From: Engelhardtia mirabilis
GTDB lineage: Bacteria > Planctomycetota > UBA1135 > GCA-002686595
Length of the DNA: 64,000 nucleotides
Direction of reading: 5' to 3'
Assembly: GCA_007751255.1 (NCBI GenBank)
Contig: CP036296.1
Location: forward strand, 6,838,110-6,902,109
Shown here: positions 15,729 through 27,483 of the stretch, in pieces
Layout of the letters: every line of letters starts with the position of its first letter
Position numbering within the stretch: the first letter of the stretch is position 1
Translations under genes and position numbers: made by a program
Notes under the pieces: generated by a model
The model's input: only the letters and a program-made list of their open reading frames with translations
What the model was told of the DNA's origin: nothing
Databases searched by the model: none

Positions 15729-16349
15729 ATGAACCGCCGATCTCAGATCCTGCTCGCCGCCGGCATCGCAGCGGCCCTCCTGCGCCCCGCGCCGACGGTC
15801 CTGGCGCCCGCGAATTTCGGCGTCGGCCTGCGGGAAGCTCAGGTGGACCAGGAGAACCCGCCCGAGGATCCCCCCGGGCTGCTCGGCGTTCGCGCGCGGC
15901 TGCGCCGCAAGCTGACCGAGGGTCTGCCGGGCAACTGGCAACTGACCCGTTTCGACCACGTGGTCAACGACCTCTCGAACGCCCCGGTCTACGGCTACAT
16001 GACGATCGAGAAGGTGGGCTACCTGACGCTGATCGTCCACGCGCGCGAGCCCGAGCCGAACCTCTTCGACGGGGGCCTGCGGGTGCAGGCCGGCGTGCAC
16101 CACTGGCGCCTGACCGACGACGGCGTGCTGCAGACCTCGTCGATCCTGGCCCACAGCAACTTCTCCTCCCAGCTCGAGCTCGAGGCGGTCTACACCCCGC
16201 GCGAGTACGCGGTGTCGCTCGAGGGCGACATCCTGATCCTGCGCCGTCCGGACGGGTCGGAGCTCACGTTCGAGCGCTTGCAGGCCGCCGTGTTCCCGGA
16301 GGAGGCCGCGCGCCGAATCGATCAGATCCGCGAGTTCCGCGACGGTTGA
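15729..16349 (+). CDS. Exported protein of unknown function
   Basis: A 206-residue protein I do not recognise. It begins MNRRSQILLAAGIAAALLRP, a signal peptide or N-terminal anchor. The mature part, from about residue 45 onward, is globular: GVRARLRRKLTEGLPGNWQL, VYGYMTIEKVGYLTLIVHAR, and EYAVSLEGDILILRRPDGSE, a pattern suggesting a beta-rich lipocalin-like or META-like fold; that is only an impression. The ATG at 15729 has GGAG about 8 nt upstream, so the longer open frame starting at 15516 is not used. The gene is divergent from the DsbD-like gene and convergent with murJ, 7 bp from its stop. Confidence 0.75.
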   Translation: MNRRSQILLAAGIAAALLRPAPTVLAPANFGVGLREAQVDQENPPEDPPGLLGVRARLRRKLTEGLPGNWQLTRFDHVVNDLSNAPVYGYMTIEKVGYLTLIVHAREPEPNLFDGGLRVQAGVHHWRLTDDGVLQTSSILAHSNFSSQLELEAVYTPREYAVSLEGDILILRRPDGSELTFERLQAAVFPEEAARRIDQIREFRDG

Positions 16350-16356
16350 GGGGTCC

Positions 16357-18018
16357 TCAGCGGCGCGAGTGGAGGCGGCTCGCGATGAGGCCCCACTCGG
16401 GCAGGGCCAGGGCGCGCGCGGCGGCGGCGAAGACCAGGGCGCCGGCGGCCACGCCCAGGCCGAGGCGCAGCCAGGTCAAGGGGCCGCCGCCGTCGTTCAG
16501 GGGCGCAGTCGCGAGCGCCGCGGCCCAGGCGGCGGAGCCGGACAAGGCCGCTGCGAGCGTGATTCGCACCAGGCGTCGGGTCAGTCCGGCCTGGGCCGCC
16601 GGCAGACCCAGGCCGCGTGTCAGGCCGGGCTGAAGCGCCAAGAGGTTGCCCCAAGCCGTGATCGCCGTGGCCAAGGCCAAGCCGTCCACGTCCATCCCGG
16701 CAAAGCGCAGGAAGACGAAGTTCAGCACCGTGTTCGCGACCAGCGCTGCGATCGAGATGCGAACCGGCGTCCGCAGGTCGCCGCGGGCGTAGTAGACGCG
16801 GCTGGTCAGGCCGACCGCACCGGCGGCGGGCAGGGCCGCCGCCAGGTAGGCCAAGGCGTGGGCCACGCGGGCGGCGCCGTTCGCATCGAATTGGCCGTGC
16901 TCGAACAGGGCCGAGCTGATCGGAAGGGCCAGGGCCGCCAGGCCGGCGGCGGCGGGCAGGGCCAGGAAGGCCACCGCGAGTTGGGTGCGGTCGTGCAGGG
17001 AGCGCAGCTCGCCCAGGCGGTTCAGGTGACCGAGCGCCTTGAGCGAGGGGAAGACCGACGACGTGGCCGCGATGGCGATCAGGGCCAGGGGGAACTGCTG
17101 CACCCGGTTGGCCAGGTAGTGGGCGGTCGGTCCGCCGTCGGCCGCGATCAGGGCCTCGGCCATCAGGCCGTCGATCATCACGTTGATCTGGTAGGCGGCG
17201 GCGCCGAGGGCGAAGGGCGCGCTGGCCGAAAGGACGGCGATCCCGGCGCGGGCTGCGGCGACCGGCGGGCGCTCGCCGGGGAGGCTGCCGACCAGGCCCA
17301 TGCGGCGCAGGGCCGGGAGCTGGATCGCGAGCTGGGCCAGGCCCGACAGGACGACTCCGCCGGCGAGCAGTCGCGCCTGGGTCAGGTGGTCGTCGCCGGC
17401 GTGCTGCCAGTCGATCCAGGCCAGGGTCGCGATCCAGACCACGTTCATGGCCACGGGAGCGAGGGCCGGACCGAGGAACTCGCCGCGCACCTGCAGGGCT
17501 CCGGCGCACAGGGCCGCGACGCAGACCAGCACCAGGAAGGGCAGCACGCGCACGGTCAGCTCGATCACGGCCTCGGAGCCCGGCGGCGGTCCGAAGAGGC
17601 CGGACTCAGCGAGCCCCGGCGCGAACAGGCCGATGGCCATTCCGACGGCGCACAGGCCCACCAGGATCAAGGTCGTGACCCGCAGGGTCGCGCGGAACAG
17701 GGCCCGTCCGGCCAGGTCGCCGTGCTCGGCGTCCGCCTCGGTCATCGCCGCCTGGAGCGAGGTCGACAGGGCGCCCTCGCCGAAGAAGCGGCGGAACAGG
17801 TTGGGGACCCGCCAGGCGGTCAGGAAGGCGTCGTAGATGGGCGAGGTGGCCCCGAACAGGATCGCGGACTGGACCTCGCGCACGAAGCCCAGGAGGCGAC
17901 TTGCCAGGGTCAGACCGGACACCAGGAAGGTCCGACGCACGAGCCCCTTGTGGCGATCGACGACGTGGGCTGAGCCCTCCACGGGGGCGTCGTCTCGAGG
18001 GGTCTGGTTGGTGCTCAC
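16357..18018 (-). CDS. murJ: MurJ/MviN lipid II flippase
   Basis: MurJ moves the peptidoglycan precursor lipid II across the inner membrane. This 553-residue polytopic protein has the family hallmarks: SRLLGFVREVQSAILFGATS, then AFLTAWRVPNLFRRFFGEGALS near the N-terminus. There are many membrane helices, and conserved text such as PLALIAIAATSSVFPSL and SRVYYARGDLRTPVRIS. I place the start at GTG 18018, which has GGAA about 6 nt upstream; a GTG at 18054 would add 12 residues. It follows yqeY in the same direction after a 117-bp gap with a strong hairpin. Confidence 0.92.
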   Translation of the reverse strand: MSTNQTPRDDAPVEGSAHVVDRHKGLVRRTFLVSGLTLASRLLGFVREVQSAILFGATSPIYDAFLTAWRVPNLFRRFFGEGALSTSLQAAMTEADAEHGDLAGRALFRATLRVTTLILVGLCAVGMAIGLFAPGLAESGLFGPPPGSEAVIELTVRVLPFLVLVCVAALCAGALQVRGEFLGPALAPVAMNVVWIATLAWIDWQHAGDDHLTQARLLAGGVVLSGLAQLAIQLPALRRMGLVGSLPGERPPVAAARAGIAVLSASAPFALGAAAYQINVMIDGLMAEALIAADGGPTAHYLANRVQQFPLALIAIAATSSVFPSLKALGHLNRLGELRSLHDRTQLAVAFLALPAAAGLAALALPISSALFEHGQFDANGAARVAHALAYLAAALPAAGAVGLTSRVYYARGDLRTPVRISIAALVANTVLNFVFLRFAGMDVDGLALATAITAWGNLLALQPGLTRGLGLPAAQAGLTRRLVRITLAAALSGSAAWAAALATAPLNDGGGPLTWLRLGLGVAAGALVFAAAARALALPEWGLIASRLHSRR

Positions 18019-18065
18019 GGGTTCCGAGCGATGCGGCTCGATGCGGAGTCGCACGCTTGGTTGTC

Positions 18066-18108
18066 GTTCATCAACCCGCAGGAGTGCGGCACCTCCTGGT
18101 TGATGAAC
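18066..18108 (-). promoter_or_regulatory. Strong hairpin between yqeY and murJ
   Basis: GTTCATCAACC (18066-18076) pairs perfectly with GGTTGATGAAC (18098-18108). After a short bulge, AGGAG (80-84) pairs with CTCCT (93-97), leaving an 8-nt loop. There is no U tract, so it could be an attenuator, a processing site or a leader structure for murJ. Confidence 0.5.
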
Positions 18109-18135
18109 AACAACGAATTGTGCGACCCCGTATCG

Positions 18136-18575
18136 CTAGCCGATCAGTTCACTCGCAAAGCGGTTGACGAGCTTGCCGTCGACCTTGCCCTTGTGGGCGG
18201 CCATGACGGCCTTCATCAGCTTGCCGATGTCCTTCTTGTCGGCGATGCCGAGCTCGGCGATCAGGGTCCGCACGACCTCGCGGGTCTCGTCCTCGGTGAG
18301 CTGCTGGGGTAGGTAACCGGCGAGGACCTGGGCCTCGGCGCGCTCCTTCTGGGCCAGCTCCGGGCGGCCGCCCTTGTCGTACTCGAGGGCACTGTCCTCG
18401 CGCGACTTGACCGACTTGGCCAGGACCGCCACGACCTCGTCGTCGCCGAGGTCCTGGCCGAGCTCGATGCGTCGGTTCTTGAGGGCGGCGATCACCATGC
18501 GGAGGGTGTCCCGGGTCAGGACGTCCTTGGCCCGCATGGCGGTCTTCAGGTCCGCGTCGATCCGCTCCTGGAGCG

Positions 18576-18579
<4 letters not shown>
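18136..18579 (-). CDS. YqeY/GatB-like domain protein
   Basis: A 147-residue member of the YqeY family, which is homologous to the tRNA-binding tail domain of GatB. The pattern is clear: MTLQERIDADLKTAMRAKD, TLRMVIAALKNRRIEL, LAGYLPQQLTEDET, and the C-terminal GKLMKAVMAAHKGKVDGKLV. It starts at a GTG that overlaps the gyrA stop by 4 nt (GTGA), so translation is probably coupled. The biological role is unclear. Confidence 0.92.
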
Positions 18580-21218
<2,639 letters not shown>

Positions 21219-21473
21219 CGGAGGGCGTTCGTGGGGGCGGGACGAGCCGCGTATCCTCGCCTATCGGGACTCCCAAGGCCAACACTCAGCGGGGCCGCAA
21301 ATCGCTTCGGGAAAAGGAGTTGGGGCCTCGGCAAGGGTCGTGTGGGCGGCATCCCGCGAGATGCCTGAAACCACCGCGGTGGGGCGGACGCTCACGGGTC
21401 GCATAGCCCCTTCACCGGTCGCCGATCCGAAATCCGGATCGGGGCCGCGAGGGCCCCCATTGAGACCTTCGCC

Positions 21474-22961
21474 ATGCCTCAAATCCGTCCCCGAGTTGCC
21501 TCCGTGGTGGTCGGGAGCTCCCTGCTCCTCGGACCCGCATTCCTCGGCTTCCTGGCCCTCGGCCCGGGAACTTCCGCCACGGCTGCCGGACCGCCGACGA
21601 CGATTGTCGACGCCAGCCGCGAGCTGTTCATCACCGATGTACGAGTGGTCGATGCCCCCGGCCATACCGACGCCGGAGGCGACTGGCACTTCGGGACGAT
21701 GATGGAGCGCCTGGCTGGAAGCGTTCCGGTCGACGAGTTCGTCACCGATTGGGTGCAGACTTGGTTCTCGCCGCAGATGGTGAACGGCTTCCCGGTCTTC
21801 ACCTCGCAACACAGAGCTTCGCTGCTGACCTTCGCGTCGGCCTGGGCCGGTCTCGGACTCACACCGACGGGTCACTTGGACCCGGACGTGGCGCCCTTCC
21901 GATTGCTCGCCATCGTCAATCGGCCGGACCTCTTGAAGGTCGATGGCGGACAGGTTGAATCCGCGGGCGAGATGCGCTTCGTGTTCGGGGCCTACAATCC
22001 CGAGAACTCGGAGCAGATCCGCAACTTGACCGTGATCTTCGAGTTCAAGGTTCCGGCCGAGAGCTGCGCGGACGTGACCGCTTGGCATCAGCGCTGGCAC
22101 GACCTCGCCGACCACCAGATCGGAACCGTCGACTACCTGACGGAACTGTCCCAGATGACCCGGGATGTCGTCCTGCCCGATCCGACCTCGGGCTTGCCCA
22201 ATGAGAGCCACATCGGCCAGGTGCGGACGAACAACTTCATGAGCGTGACCTTCTGGGAGCTACGCGAGTTCAACATCGATCCCGTCGCGGGCTCGTCGAA
22301 CCTCGGTCGCCTGATCAACGTCACGACCAAGCAGACGCCCCATTTCGAGTACTTGGACGACCCGGACCCGAGCAACCCTGCGGCGCCGTCGCGCGACGTC
22401 TTGCGCGAGTTTCTGGATACGAACGCGTCTCAGATCGACAACGGGATCCACGTCGTGCCCGACTCGTTTGCGTCGACGGTTGCGGGTCAAACCGTGAGCT
22501 TCCAGACCGGTCGCGCCGAGAATTCGGAGTTCCACCCCCTTCCGCCCGGCCTTCCGTTCTCCACGGCGCCTGGAACCAGATGGTGGACAGAGACCTACGG
22601 TGACTCCGGGACGACCGCCTCGAACTTGCAGAGACGCCACATGTTCGCCCTTCAGACCTGCGCGGGGTGCCACCGAGAGGAAACCAAGACCGGGTTTCAA
22701 ATGGTCGCGCCGAGGAAGCATGGCGTGGAGTCCGTGGTGTCGACGTTCATCACCGGCGGGGGAGCCGCCTTCCCAGATGTCTTCGACCCAAACCCTTCCA
22801 ATCCCACGGTCGTGCACGGTCCCTTCAACGATCTCGCGAACCGAGAGCTGCAGTTCATCCGCATCCTCGAGCTCGACTGCTCCAGCCCCGCCGAAGGCGG
22901 CCTGACGCCCGTCGGGGTGCTCGAGGACGTCGCGGCTTCGATCGGGACGCGGGTGCACTGA
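21474..22961 (+). CDS. Exported protein with one CXXCH haem motif
   Basis: A 495-residue protein with an N-terminal hydrophobic export segment (VASVVVGSSLLLGPAFLGFLALG) and one haem c attachment motif, CAGCH at 396-400 (HMFALQTCAGCHREET). I do not recognise the rest, but the text includes FRLLAIVNRPDLLKV, GEMRFVFGAYNPEN and QVRTNNFMSVTFWELREF. These resemble large uncharacterised secreted proteins seen in myxobacteria and planctomycetes. It is monocistronic, divergent from gyrA, and ends before a strong palindromic hairpin. A periplasmic mono-haem protein is the conservative reading. Confidence 0.75.
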   Translation: MPQIRPRVASVVVGSSLLLGPAFLGFLALGPGTSATAAGPPTTIVDASRELFITDVRVVDAPGHTDAGGDWHFGTMMERLAGSVPVDEFVTDWVQTWFSPQMVNGFPVFTSQHRASLLTFASAWAGLGLTPTGHLDPDVAPFRLLAIVNRPDLLKVDGGQVESAGEMRFVFGAYNPENSEQIRNLTVIFEFKVPAESCADVTAWHQRWHDLADHQIGTVDYLTELSQMTRDVVLPDPTSGLPNESHIGQVRTNNFMSVTFWELREFNIDPVAGSSNLGRLINVTTKQTPHFEYLDDPDPSNPAAPSRDVLREFLDTNASQIDNGIHVVPDSFASTVAGQTVSFQTGRAENSEFHPLPPGLPFSTAPGTRWWTETYGDSGTTASNLQRRHMFALQTCAGCHREETKTGFQMVAPRKHGVESVVSTFITGGGAAFPDVFDPNPSNPTVVHGPFNDLANRELQFIRILELDCSSPAEGGLTPVGVLEDVAASIGTRVH

Positions 22962-23045
22962 GCCGATCGAGGCCGCCGCTTGCGCGCAAATGCGAACAAG
23001 TGGCATCGAATCCGGCTCCGCGGGAGACCACTCGGGAGCTAGCTT

Positions 23046-23073
23046 GGGGGAGCGGCGCGCGCGCCGCTCCCCC
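23046..23073. terminator. Palindromic hairpin after the mono-haem gene
   Basis: A 28-nt perfect palindrome, GGGGGAGCGGCGCG and its complement, is followed by GCTTCGTTTCGTC on the plus strand. It lies 85 nt after the stop of the CXXCH gene and before the next gene. Confidence 0.55.
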
Positions 23074-23129
23074 GCTTCGTTTCGTCGATCCGACGTCGGG
23101 GCCGGTGCCGCGGCGGCCCGGCGCCGGCG

Positions 23130-24182
23130 GTGGATGCCCCCAGAGCCCCCGTGCCGAACCTGATCCGCCAGTTCCTGTCCTTCCTGCTCTACCCCATCGG
23201 CATGGCCGCCGTCGGCTTCGCGGTGGGTTGGACGGTGGGCCTCTCGAACACCCCCGTGGTGGCGGCGATGTTGCCGGTGGCCCTCGGGCTCGCGGCTGCC
23301 GGGGGTGGGCTGTGGATCGGTCGCGTGGACCTGTCGGAGCCGGTCGACCGAGGCCGATTCGCGGTGTTGGGCGCGAGCCTGCTGCTGTTCGCGGCCGCGG
23401 CCGTCCAGGGCACGCGCTCGGGAATGGCAGAACGGGCGGAGCGGGACGCACGGGTCGAGGTCGCCGTCGCGGAGCCGGCATCTACGGAACCCACGGCTTT
23501 GGCCGAGCCCGCGGTGAGCGGTCCGACCCTGGTCGAGTTCCCCCTGTCGGATGACCCCGCCCGGGCCATCGACGCCCTGGTTCTGCGGCGCCAGTTGGCT
23601 TCTATCGGCGCATCGGTCGATGAGCAGCGCCACGTGCTGATGGCCTTGGCCCTGGAGCAGCTCGAGGCCCCCACCGCGGCGCGGGCCCTCGTCGACCTGC
23701 GGGCTGAGCTCGCCATCGACCGGGCCATCGTGCGGGCGGGCTTGGACGCCTCGTCGCGTGAAGGGCCCTTGGCCGACGGGGCCGCCTGGGAGCGAGCCTC
23801 GGCGCGCCTCGAGGGGCTGACGGGAGTGGATATCGACCCCGCCCAGCTCGCGGACGAGCGGCTGGCTGTGCTGCAGGAGCTGGAGGGCAACCTCGAGGGC
23901 GACCCCATGGACGGCGGCCCGGCCCTGCGCGCGGCGCGCGGTGCCCTGGCGACCCGCTCGACCCTGGCTCGGGCCGACGCCTTGAGCCTCGGCGGCACCC
24001 CCGCGCTGGAACTGGCGAACCGTCGCGCCCGCGCGGACTTGGCCGAGCTGGTCGGCGCCCTGGCGGTCGAGGCGGAACGGGCTCCGGCGCCGGTGACGAT
24101 CATCGAGCGCACGGTCCCGGCTCCCGCGGCACCAGCCGCCGAGGCCCCGACGGCCTTCGGGCGCTACCCGGCCGGCGGCTGA
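23130..24182 (+). CDS. Membrane protein of unknown function with coiled-coil domain
   Basis: A protein of about 350 residues. Two to three membrane helices lie in the first 100 residues (FLSFLLYPIGMAAVGFAVGW, VVAAMLPVALGLAAAGGGLW, FAVLGASLLLFAAAAVQG). A soluble region of about 230 residues follows, rich in Ala, Glu, Leu and Arg and probably helical. The C-terminus is Pro/Ala-rich. The start is uncertain: GTG at 23130 is used, and a GTG at 23151 (MPNLIRQ) is equally plausible. No family is recognised. It is followed after 38 nt by the flavin reductase-like gene. Confidence 0.65.
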   Translation: MDAPRAPVPNLIRQFLSFLLYPIGMAAVGFAVGWTVGLSNTPVVAAMLPVALGLAAAGGGLWIGRVDLSEPVDRGRFAVLGASLLLFAAAAVQGTRSGMAERAERDARVEVAVAEPASTEPTALAEPAVSGPTLVEFPLSDDPARAIDALVLRRQLASIGASVDEQRHVLMALALEQLEAPTAARALVDLRAELAIDRAIVRAGLDASSREGPLADGAAWERASARLEGLTGVDIDPAQLADERLAVLQELEGNLEGDPMDGGPALRAARGALATRSTLARADALSLGGTPALELANRRARADLAELVGALAVEAERAPAPVTIIERTVPAPAAPAAEAPTAFGRYPAGG

Positions 24183-24220
24183 GCGGTTGACCCGGCGCGT
24201 CCAGGCGCGAGACTCGGCCC

Positions 24221-24706
24221 ATGGCCAGCGCCGACATCTCGCCCCTCGCACGCGCCCTCGGAAGGATTCCGTCGGGGCTCTTCATCGTCTCGACCCTCGA
24301 TGCCGACGGCCTACCGCTCGGGTTCCTGGGTTCCTTCGTTCAGCAGGTCGGCTTCGACCCGCCGACGGTGGCCGTGGCCGTGGGGGTCGATCGCGATCAC
24401 CTGCAGGCCATGCGCGACTGCGGGCGCTTCGCCGTGTCGATCCTCGACCAGGACAGCAAGGGCGCCATGAAGCCCTTCTTCGGCAAGCTCGTGGAGGGCG
24501 CTACGCCGTTCGACGATCTGGCGACGTCGACCCCCGCGGGCGGTCCTCCGGTGCTCGGCGAGGCCCTCGCCTGGGTTACCTGCGAAGTGACGGGCGAGCA
24601 ATTGGCGGGGGACCACGTGTTGGTCCTCGGGCGCGTGCTGGAGGGCATCCAGGTACGCGAGGGGGATCCGCTGGTGCACCTGCGGAAGAACGGCCTGTCC
24701 TACTGA
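24221..24706 (+). CDS. Flavin reductase-like FMN-binding protein
   Basis: A 161-residue protein of the flavin reductase-like split-barrel family. It begins LARALGRIPSGLFIVSTLDADG, the FMN-binding entry of this family. Then come FLGSFVQQVGFDPPTVAVAV, RFAVSILDQDS and the C-terminal GDHVLVLGRVLEG. Members reduce or bind FMN, or serve as the reductase half of two-component monooxygenases. No oxygenase is adjacent. It is directly followed, 6 nt after the stop, by a 61-nt perfect palindrome. Confidence 0.85.
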   Translation: MASADISPLARALGRIPSGLFIVSTLDADGLPLGFLGSFVQQVGFDPPTVAVAVGVDRDHLQAMRDCGRFAVSILDQDSKGAMKPFFGKLVEGATPFDDLATSTPAGGPPVLGEALAWVTCEVTGEQLAGDHVLVLGRVLEGIQVREGDPLVHLRKNGLSY

Positions 24707-24712
24707 CGTCGT

Positions 24713-24773
24713 CTCGGCGCCGGTAGTCGTTCGTACGGTGCCAGGCACCGTACGAACGACTACCGGCGCCGAG
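24713..24773. repeat. 61-nt perfect palindrome
   Basis: A 30-bp perfect stem (24713-24742 with 24744-24773) has a single central A, so transcripts from either strand fold into a long hairpin. It lies between convergent genes. Its core CGTACGGTGCC is also the core of the inverted repeat at 2154-2328, so the two belong to one repeat family. It may also act as a bidirectional terminator. Confidence 0.9.
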
Positions 24774-24801
24774 TTGGTGCGCCAACGAAAAGCACCGGGG
24801 A

Positions 24802-27366
24802 TCAGTACAGGATCCGCATCCCTGAGAACTTGGCCTTGGCGCCCTGCAGCACCAAGCCCACCTGGCCCTTCACGTCCTTGGCGTCCACGTCGAGCTTCTC
24901 GAGTTCCTTGCCGTCGAAGTAAGCCTTGGCGCCGTTCTCGTCGACTTCGATCACGAGCTCGAATTGCTCGCCGTCCTTCATCTTCACCGTCTCGAGCGGG
25001 CCGACCCGCTTGGGACCCGTCATCGAGCCCTTGAGCTGGACCAGGCCGCCGTCGGTGACGGAGTAGGCGATCATCTGCCGCGCGCCGAGGCCCGAGCCGA
25101 AGTAGATGCCGATCACAGGCACGGCGTCGGGGTCCATCTCGACGATGTCGATCGTCACCTCGAGGCGGTACTCGTCCGGAGGCATCTCGGCGTAGGTCAG
25201 GTAGGTGACCCCTTCTCCGCGGTCGCCGACGATGTCGTCGCCGTCGGCCTTCCAGACCTTCTCGTCGCTCGTGTACCAGTAGTCGAGGTCGCTGTCGACG
25301 CGCAGACGCCGCTTCTGGCGCATGTCGATCTGAGCCTCGGTCTTGATCGCGTCGTGCAGCGCCAGGAGCTCCGCACGGGGCCCGACCAAGTCGGTGGTGC
25401 GCTCGAGCAGGGACATGCCGCGGCGCGGGAAGTCCTTCGCGTTGTAGTCCTTGGCCACGCCCAGCAGCGACTCCGCCAACACGTCATTGGCCGCGAGCAT
25501 TCCATCGGCGACATCCTCATTGACTTCCTTGATGCCCTCCATGGCCTCGGCCGCGATCTCGGCCACAGTCTGCTGGAAGCCCTTGGGCTTGGCTTTGCGG
25601 TCGGTCTGTGACAGGGACCAGTCGAGCAGGCCGCGGTAGTAGTAGAGGGCGACGTCGTCGACATCCATCTGGCGGTTGGCCTCGGCCAGACCGTAGAGGG
25701 CCCGCGGGTCGCCCGGGCGCTTGTCCAGTGCCCAGCGATAGGACTCCGCCGCGTTGGCCCAGAAGGAGCCAGCGAGTTGCCGGTCGCCGCGGGCGATCAG
25801 GCGGTCGGCGACCTCGGCACCACCGTGGTGCAACTCGTGGATGTCGCGGATCCAGGCTTCCCACTTGACCATGAAGTCGTCGAAGGACTTCACGTCGGGC
25901 TGTGCGGGCCGCTCGACGAAGTACTCGACCCACCGCTCCATGACGTCGTGCTTGCCGCCGCCCTTGTAGGTGGCGACGTAGTCGTCGAAGTGGTCGCGGT
26001 AGACGCGAACGCCGTTCTCGTCCTCGTAGTTCCGCATGAAGTAGACCAAGCCCCAGCCCCAGGGGTAGTAGGTCCCGCTGTACGAACCGGGCTGGAAGTA
26101 CGTGATCACGTCCTTCACGTCCACGTAGCCGGGCATGTCGAGCATCGTGACGAGGTTGTCGAGTCGACCTTCCGGGATCAGGTTGGCAACGACCTTGCCG
26201 TTGGGCAGTAGCTCGGTGCCCTCGAAGTAGCAGGCCACGCCCTCACTGATCCATGCCGGCACCGTGTTCTTGGTCACGTCGCGCATGAACTGGTGCGACG
26301 CCTCGTGGAACAGGGTGTTCAGCGTGTCGGCCAGGGTGCCGCCACTGCCCTCGCTCGAGTAGGTCACGATCAGGTTGTCCCAGGGGGCGAACCAACCCTG
26401 CACCCCGGGATCAGGGTTCTCGTGGGCCTGGAAGTCCTCGTAGCTCGAGTAGATCTGGATCTTCGCGCCACGCATGCGCTGGCCCTGGGCCTTGTGCTGG
26501 TACATGTCGCGCAGGAACAGGTTCACCTGGTCCATGGCTCGCGCGATCGTGTGGGTGAAGATGTAGCCCCCGTTCGACTCGATCGTGTAGCCGCCCTTGC
26601 TCTCGACCTCGAGGCGCTTCTCCCAGTGCTTGTTCTTCTCGTCGATCTTCGCGATTGCCTCGGCCGACTTCTTGATCGAGGCGTCCTCGAAGTCGATGTC
26701 CAGGCCCGACGCCACCAGGGCTTCGACGGCCGAGTCGTTCTTGTAGATCTTGGCCAGCTCCTTCTCGGCCTTCTCCTCGACCGCGGTGTCCTCGCAGCGC
26801 TGGAAGAAGTCGACGGCGTTGGCCCACAGCTTGCGGCGCGCGGCGGACTTGCCCAGCTCGAAGAGCGTCTCCCCGTAGGCGTCCAGCTTGGCCTGGATGT
26901 CGGCGTGGCCCGGGTCCAGCTCGACCAGGCGCGCGCGCAGGCCAGCGACGACGTCCCCGAGCCCCTCGTCGTCTTCGGCGGCCGGTTTACCGAGGGCGGT
27001 TTCGACGTAGTGCAGGGCCAAATCGCCCTGCCCCAGGGCAGCGGCGGCGCGCGAAGCCACATCCAGGAGCTGCACCGAGTCCGGCGTGTACTCGAGGGCC
27101 AACTCGGCCGTCTCCAGGGCCTCGGTCGGGCGTGCTTCCTCGAGTGCCTTCTCGGCCTCCTGGAGCCGTCGACGGTCGTCGGCGGTCAGGTCCTCGGAGG
27201 TCGTCACTCCGGAAACCGGCGCAAAGCCGAGCACGGCCGCAGCGGACAGCTCGCTGGGGGTCTGGATTTCGGCCGGCGCAACCTGGGAAGCCCCGATGGC
27301 GAGGGGGGCGAGGAACAGGCCGGTGGGGATCAGGGAAAGGCGCAGGTTGGGGAAGGCAGCGAGCAT
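24802..27366 (-). CDS. Secreted TPR and DUF1570-like zinc-peptidase protein
   Basis: An 854-residue exported protein. An N-terminal signal segment (LIPTGLFLAPLAIGASQVA) is followed by tetratricopeptide-like helices at about 60-250. A gluzincin-like domain carries HEASH at 354-358 with a downstream glutamate in WISEGVACYFE (E375), the arrangement of DUF1570-type putative metallopeptidases. Further TPR-like repeats follow (WANAAESYRWALDKRPGDP). The C-terminus is a LamG/DUF1080-like beta-sandwich (GEQFELVIEVDENGAKAYFDGKELEKL). The gene is convergent with the flavin reductase-like gene. Substrate is unknown; the related 36.8-kb protein has a similar layout without HExxH. Confidence 0.8.
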   Translation of the reverse strand: MLAAFPNLRLSLIPTGLFLAPLAIGASQVAPAEIQTPSELSAAAVLGFAPVSGVTTSEDLTADDRRRLQEAEKALEEARPTEALETAELALEYTPDSVQLLDVASRAAAALGQGDLALHYVETALGKPAAEDDEGLGDVVAGLRARLVELDPGHADIQAKLDAYGETLFELGKSAARRKLWANAVDFFQRCEDTAVEEKAEKELAKIYKNDSAVEALVASGLDIDFEDASIKKSAEAIAKIDEKNKHWEKRLEVESKGGYTIESNGGYIFTHTIARAMDQVNLFLRDMYQHKAQGQRMRGAKIQIYSSYEDFQAHENPDPGVQGWFAPWDNLIVTYSSEGSGGTLADTLNTLFHEASHQFMRDVTKNTVPAWISEGVACYFEGTELLPNGKVVANLIPEGRLDNLVTMLDMPGYVDVKDVITYFQPGSYSGTYYPWGWGLVYFMRNYEDENGVRVYRDHFDDYVATYKGGGKHDVMERWVEYFVERPAQPDVKSFDDFMVKWEAWIRDIHELHHGGAEVADRLIARGDRQLAGSFWANAAESYRWALDKRPGDPRALYGLAEANRQMDVDDVALYYYRGLLDWSLSQTDRKAKPKGFQQTVAEIAAEAMEGIKEVNEDVADGMLAANDVLAESLLGVAKDYNAKDFPRRGMSLLERTTDLVGPRAELLALHDAIKTEAQIDMRQKRRLRVDSDLDYWYTSDEKVWKADGDDIVGDRGEGVTYLTYAEMPPDEYRLEVTIDIVEMDPDAVPVIGIYFGSGLGARQMIAYSVTDGGLVQLKGSMTGPKRVGPLETVKMKDGEQFELVIEVDENGAKAYFDGKELEKLDVDAKDVKGQVGLVLQGAKAKFSGMRILY

Positions 27367-27483
27367 CGGGATCGAGGTGGGTCCGTGGGACGAAACGAAG
27401 GCGCAGGGGTTCCTACGCAGAAAGGCAGCCGATCTCGCCCACCCTCCCGGCGAAAGTCCCCAGCGCCCGATCGAGCGCGGCGT

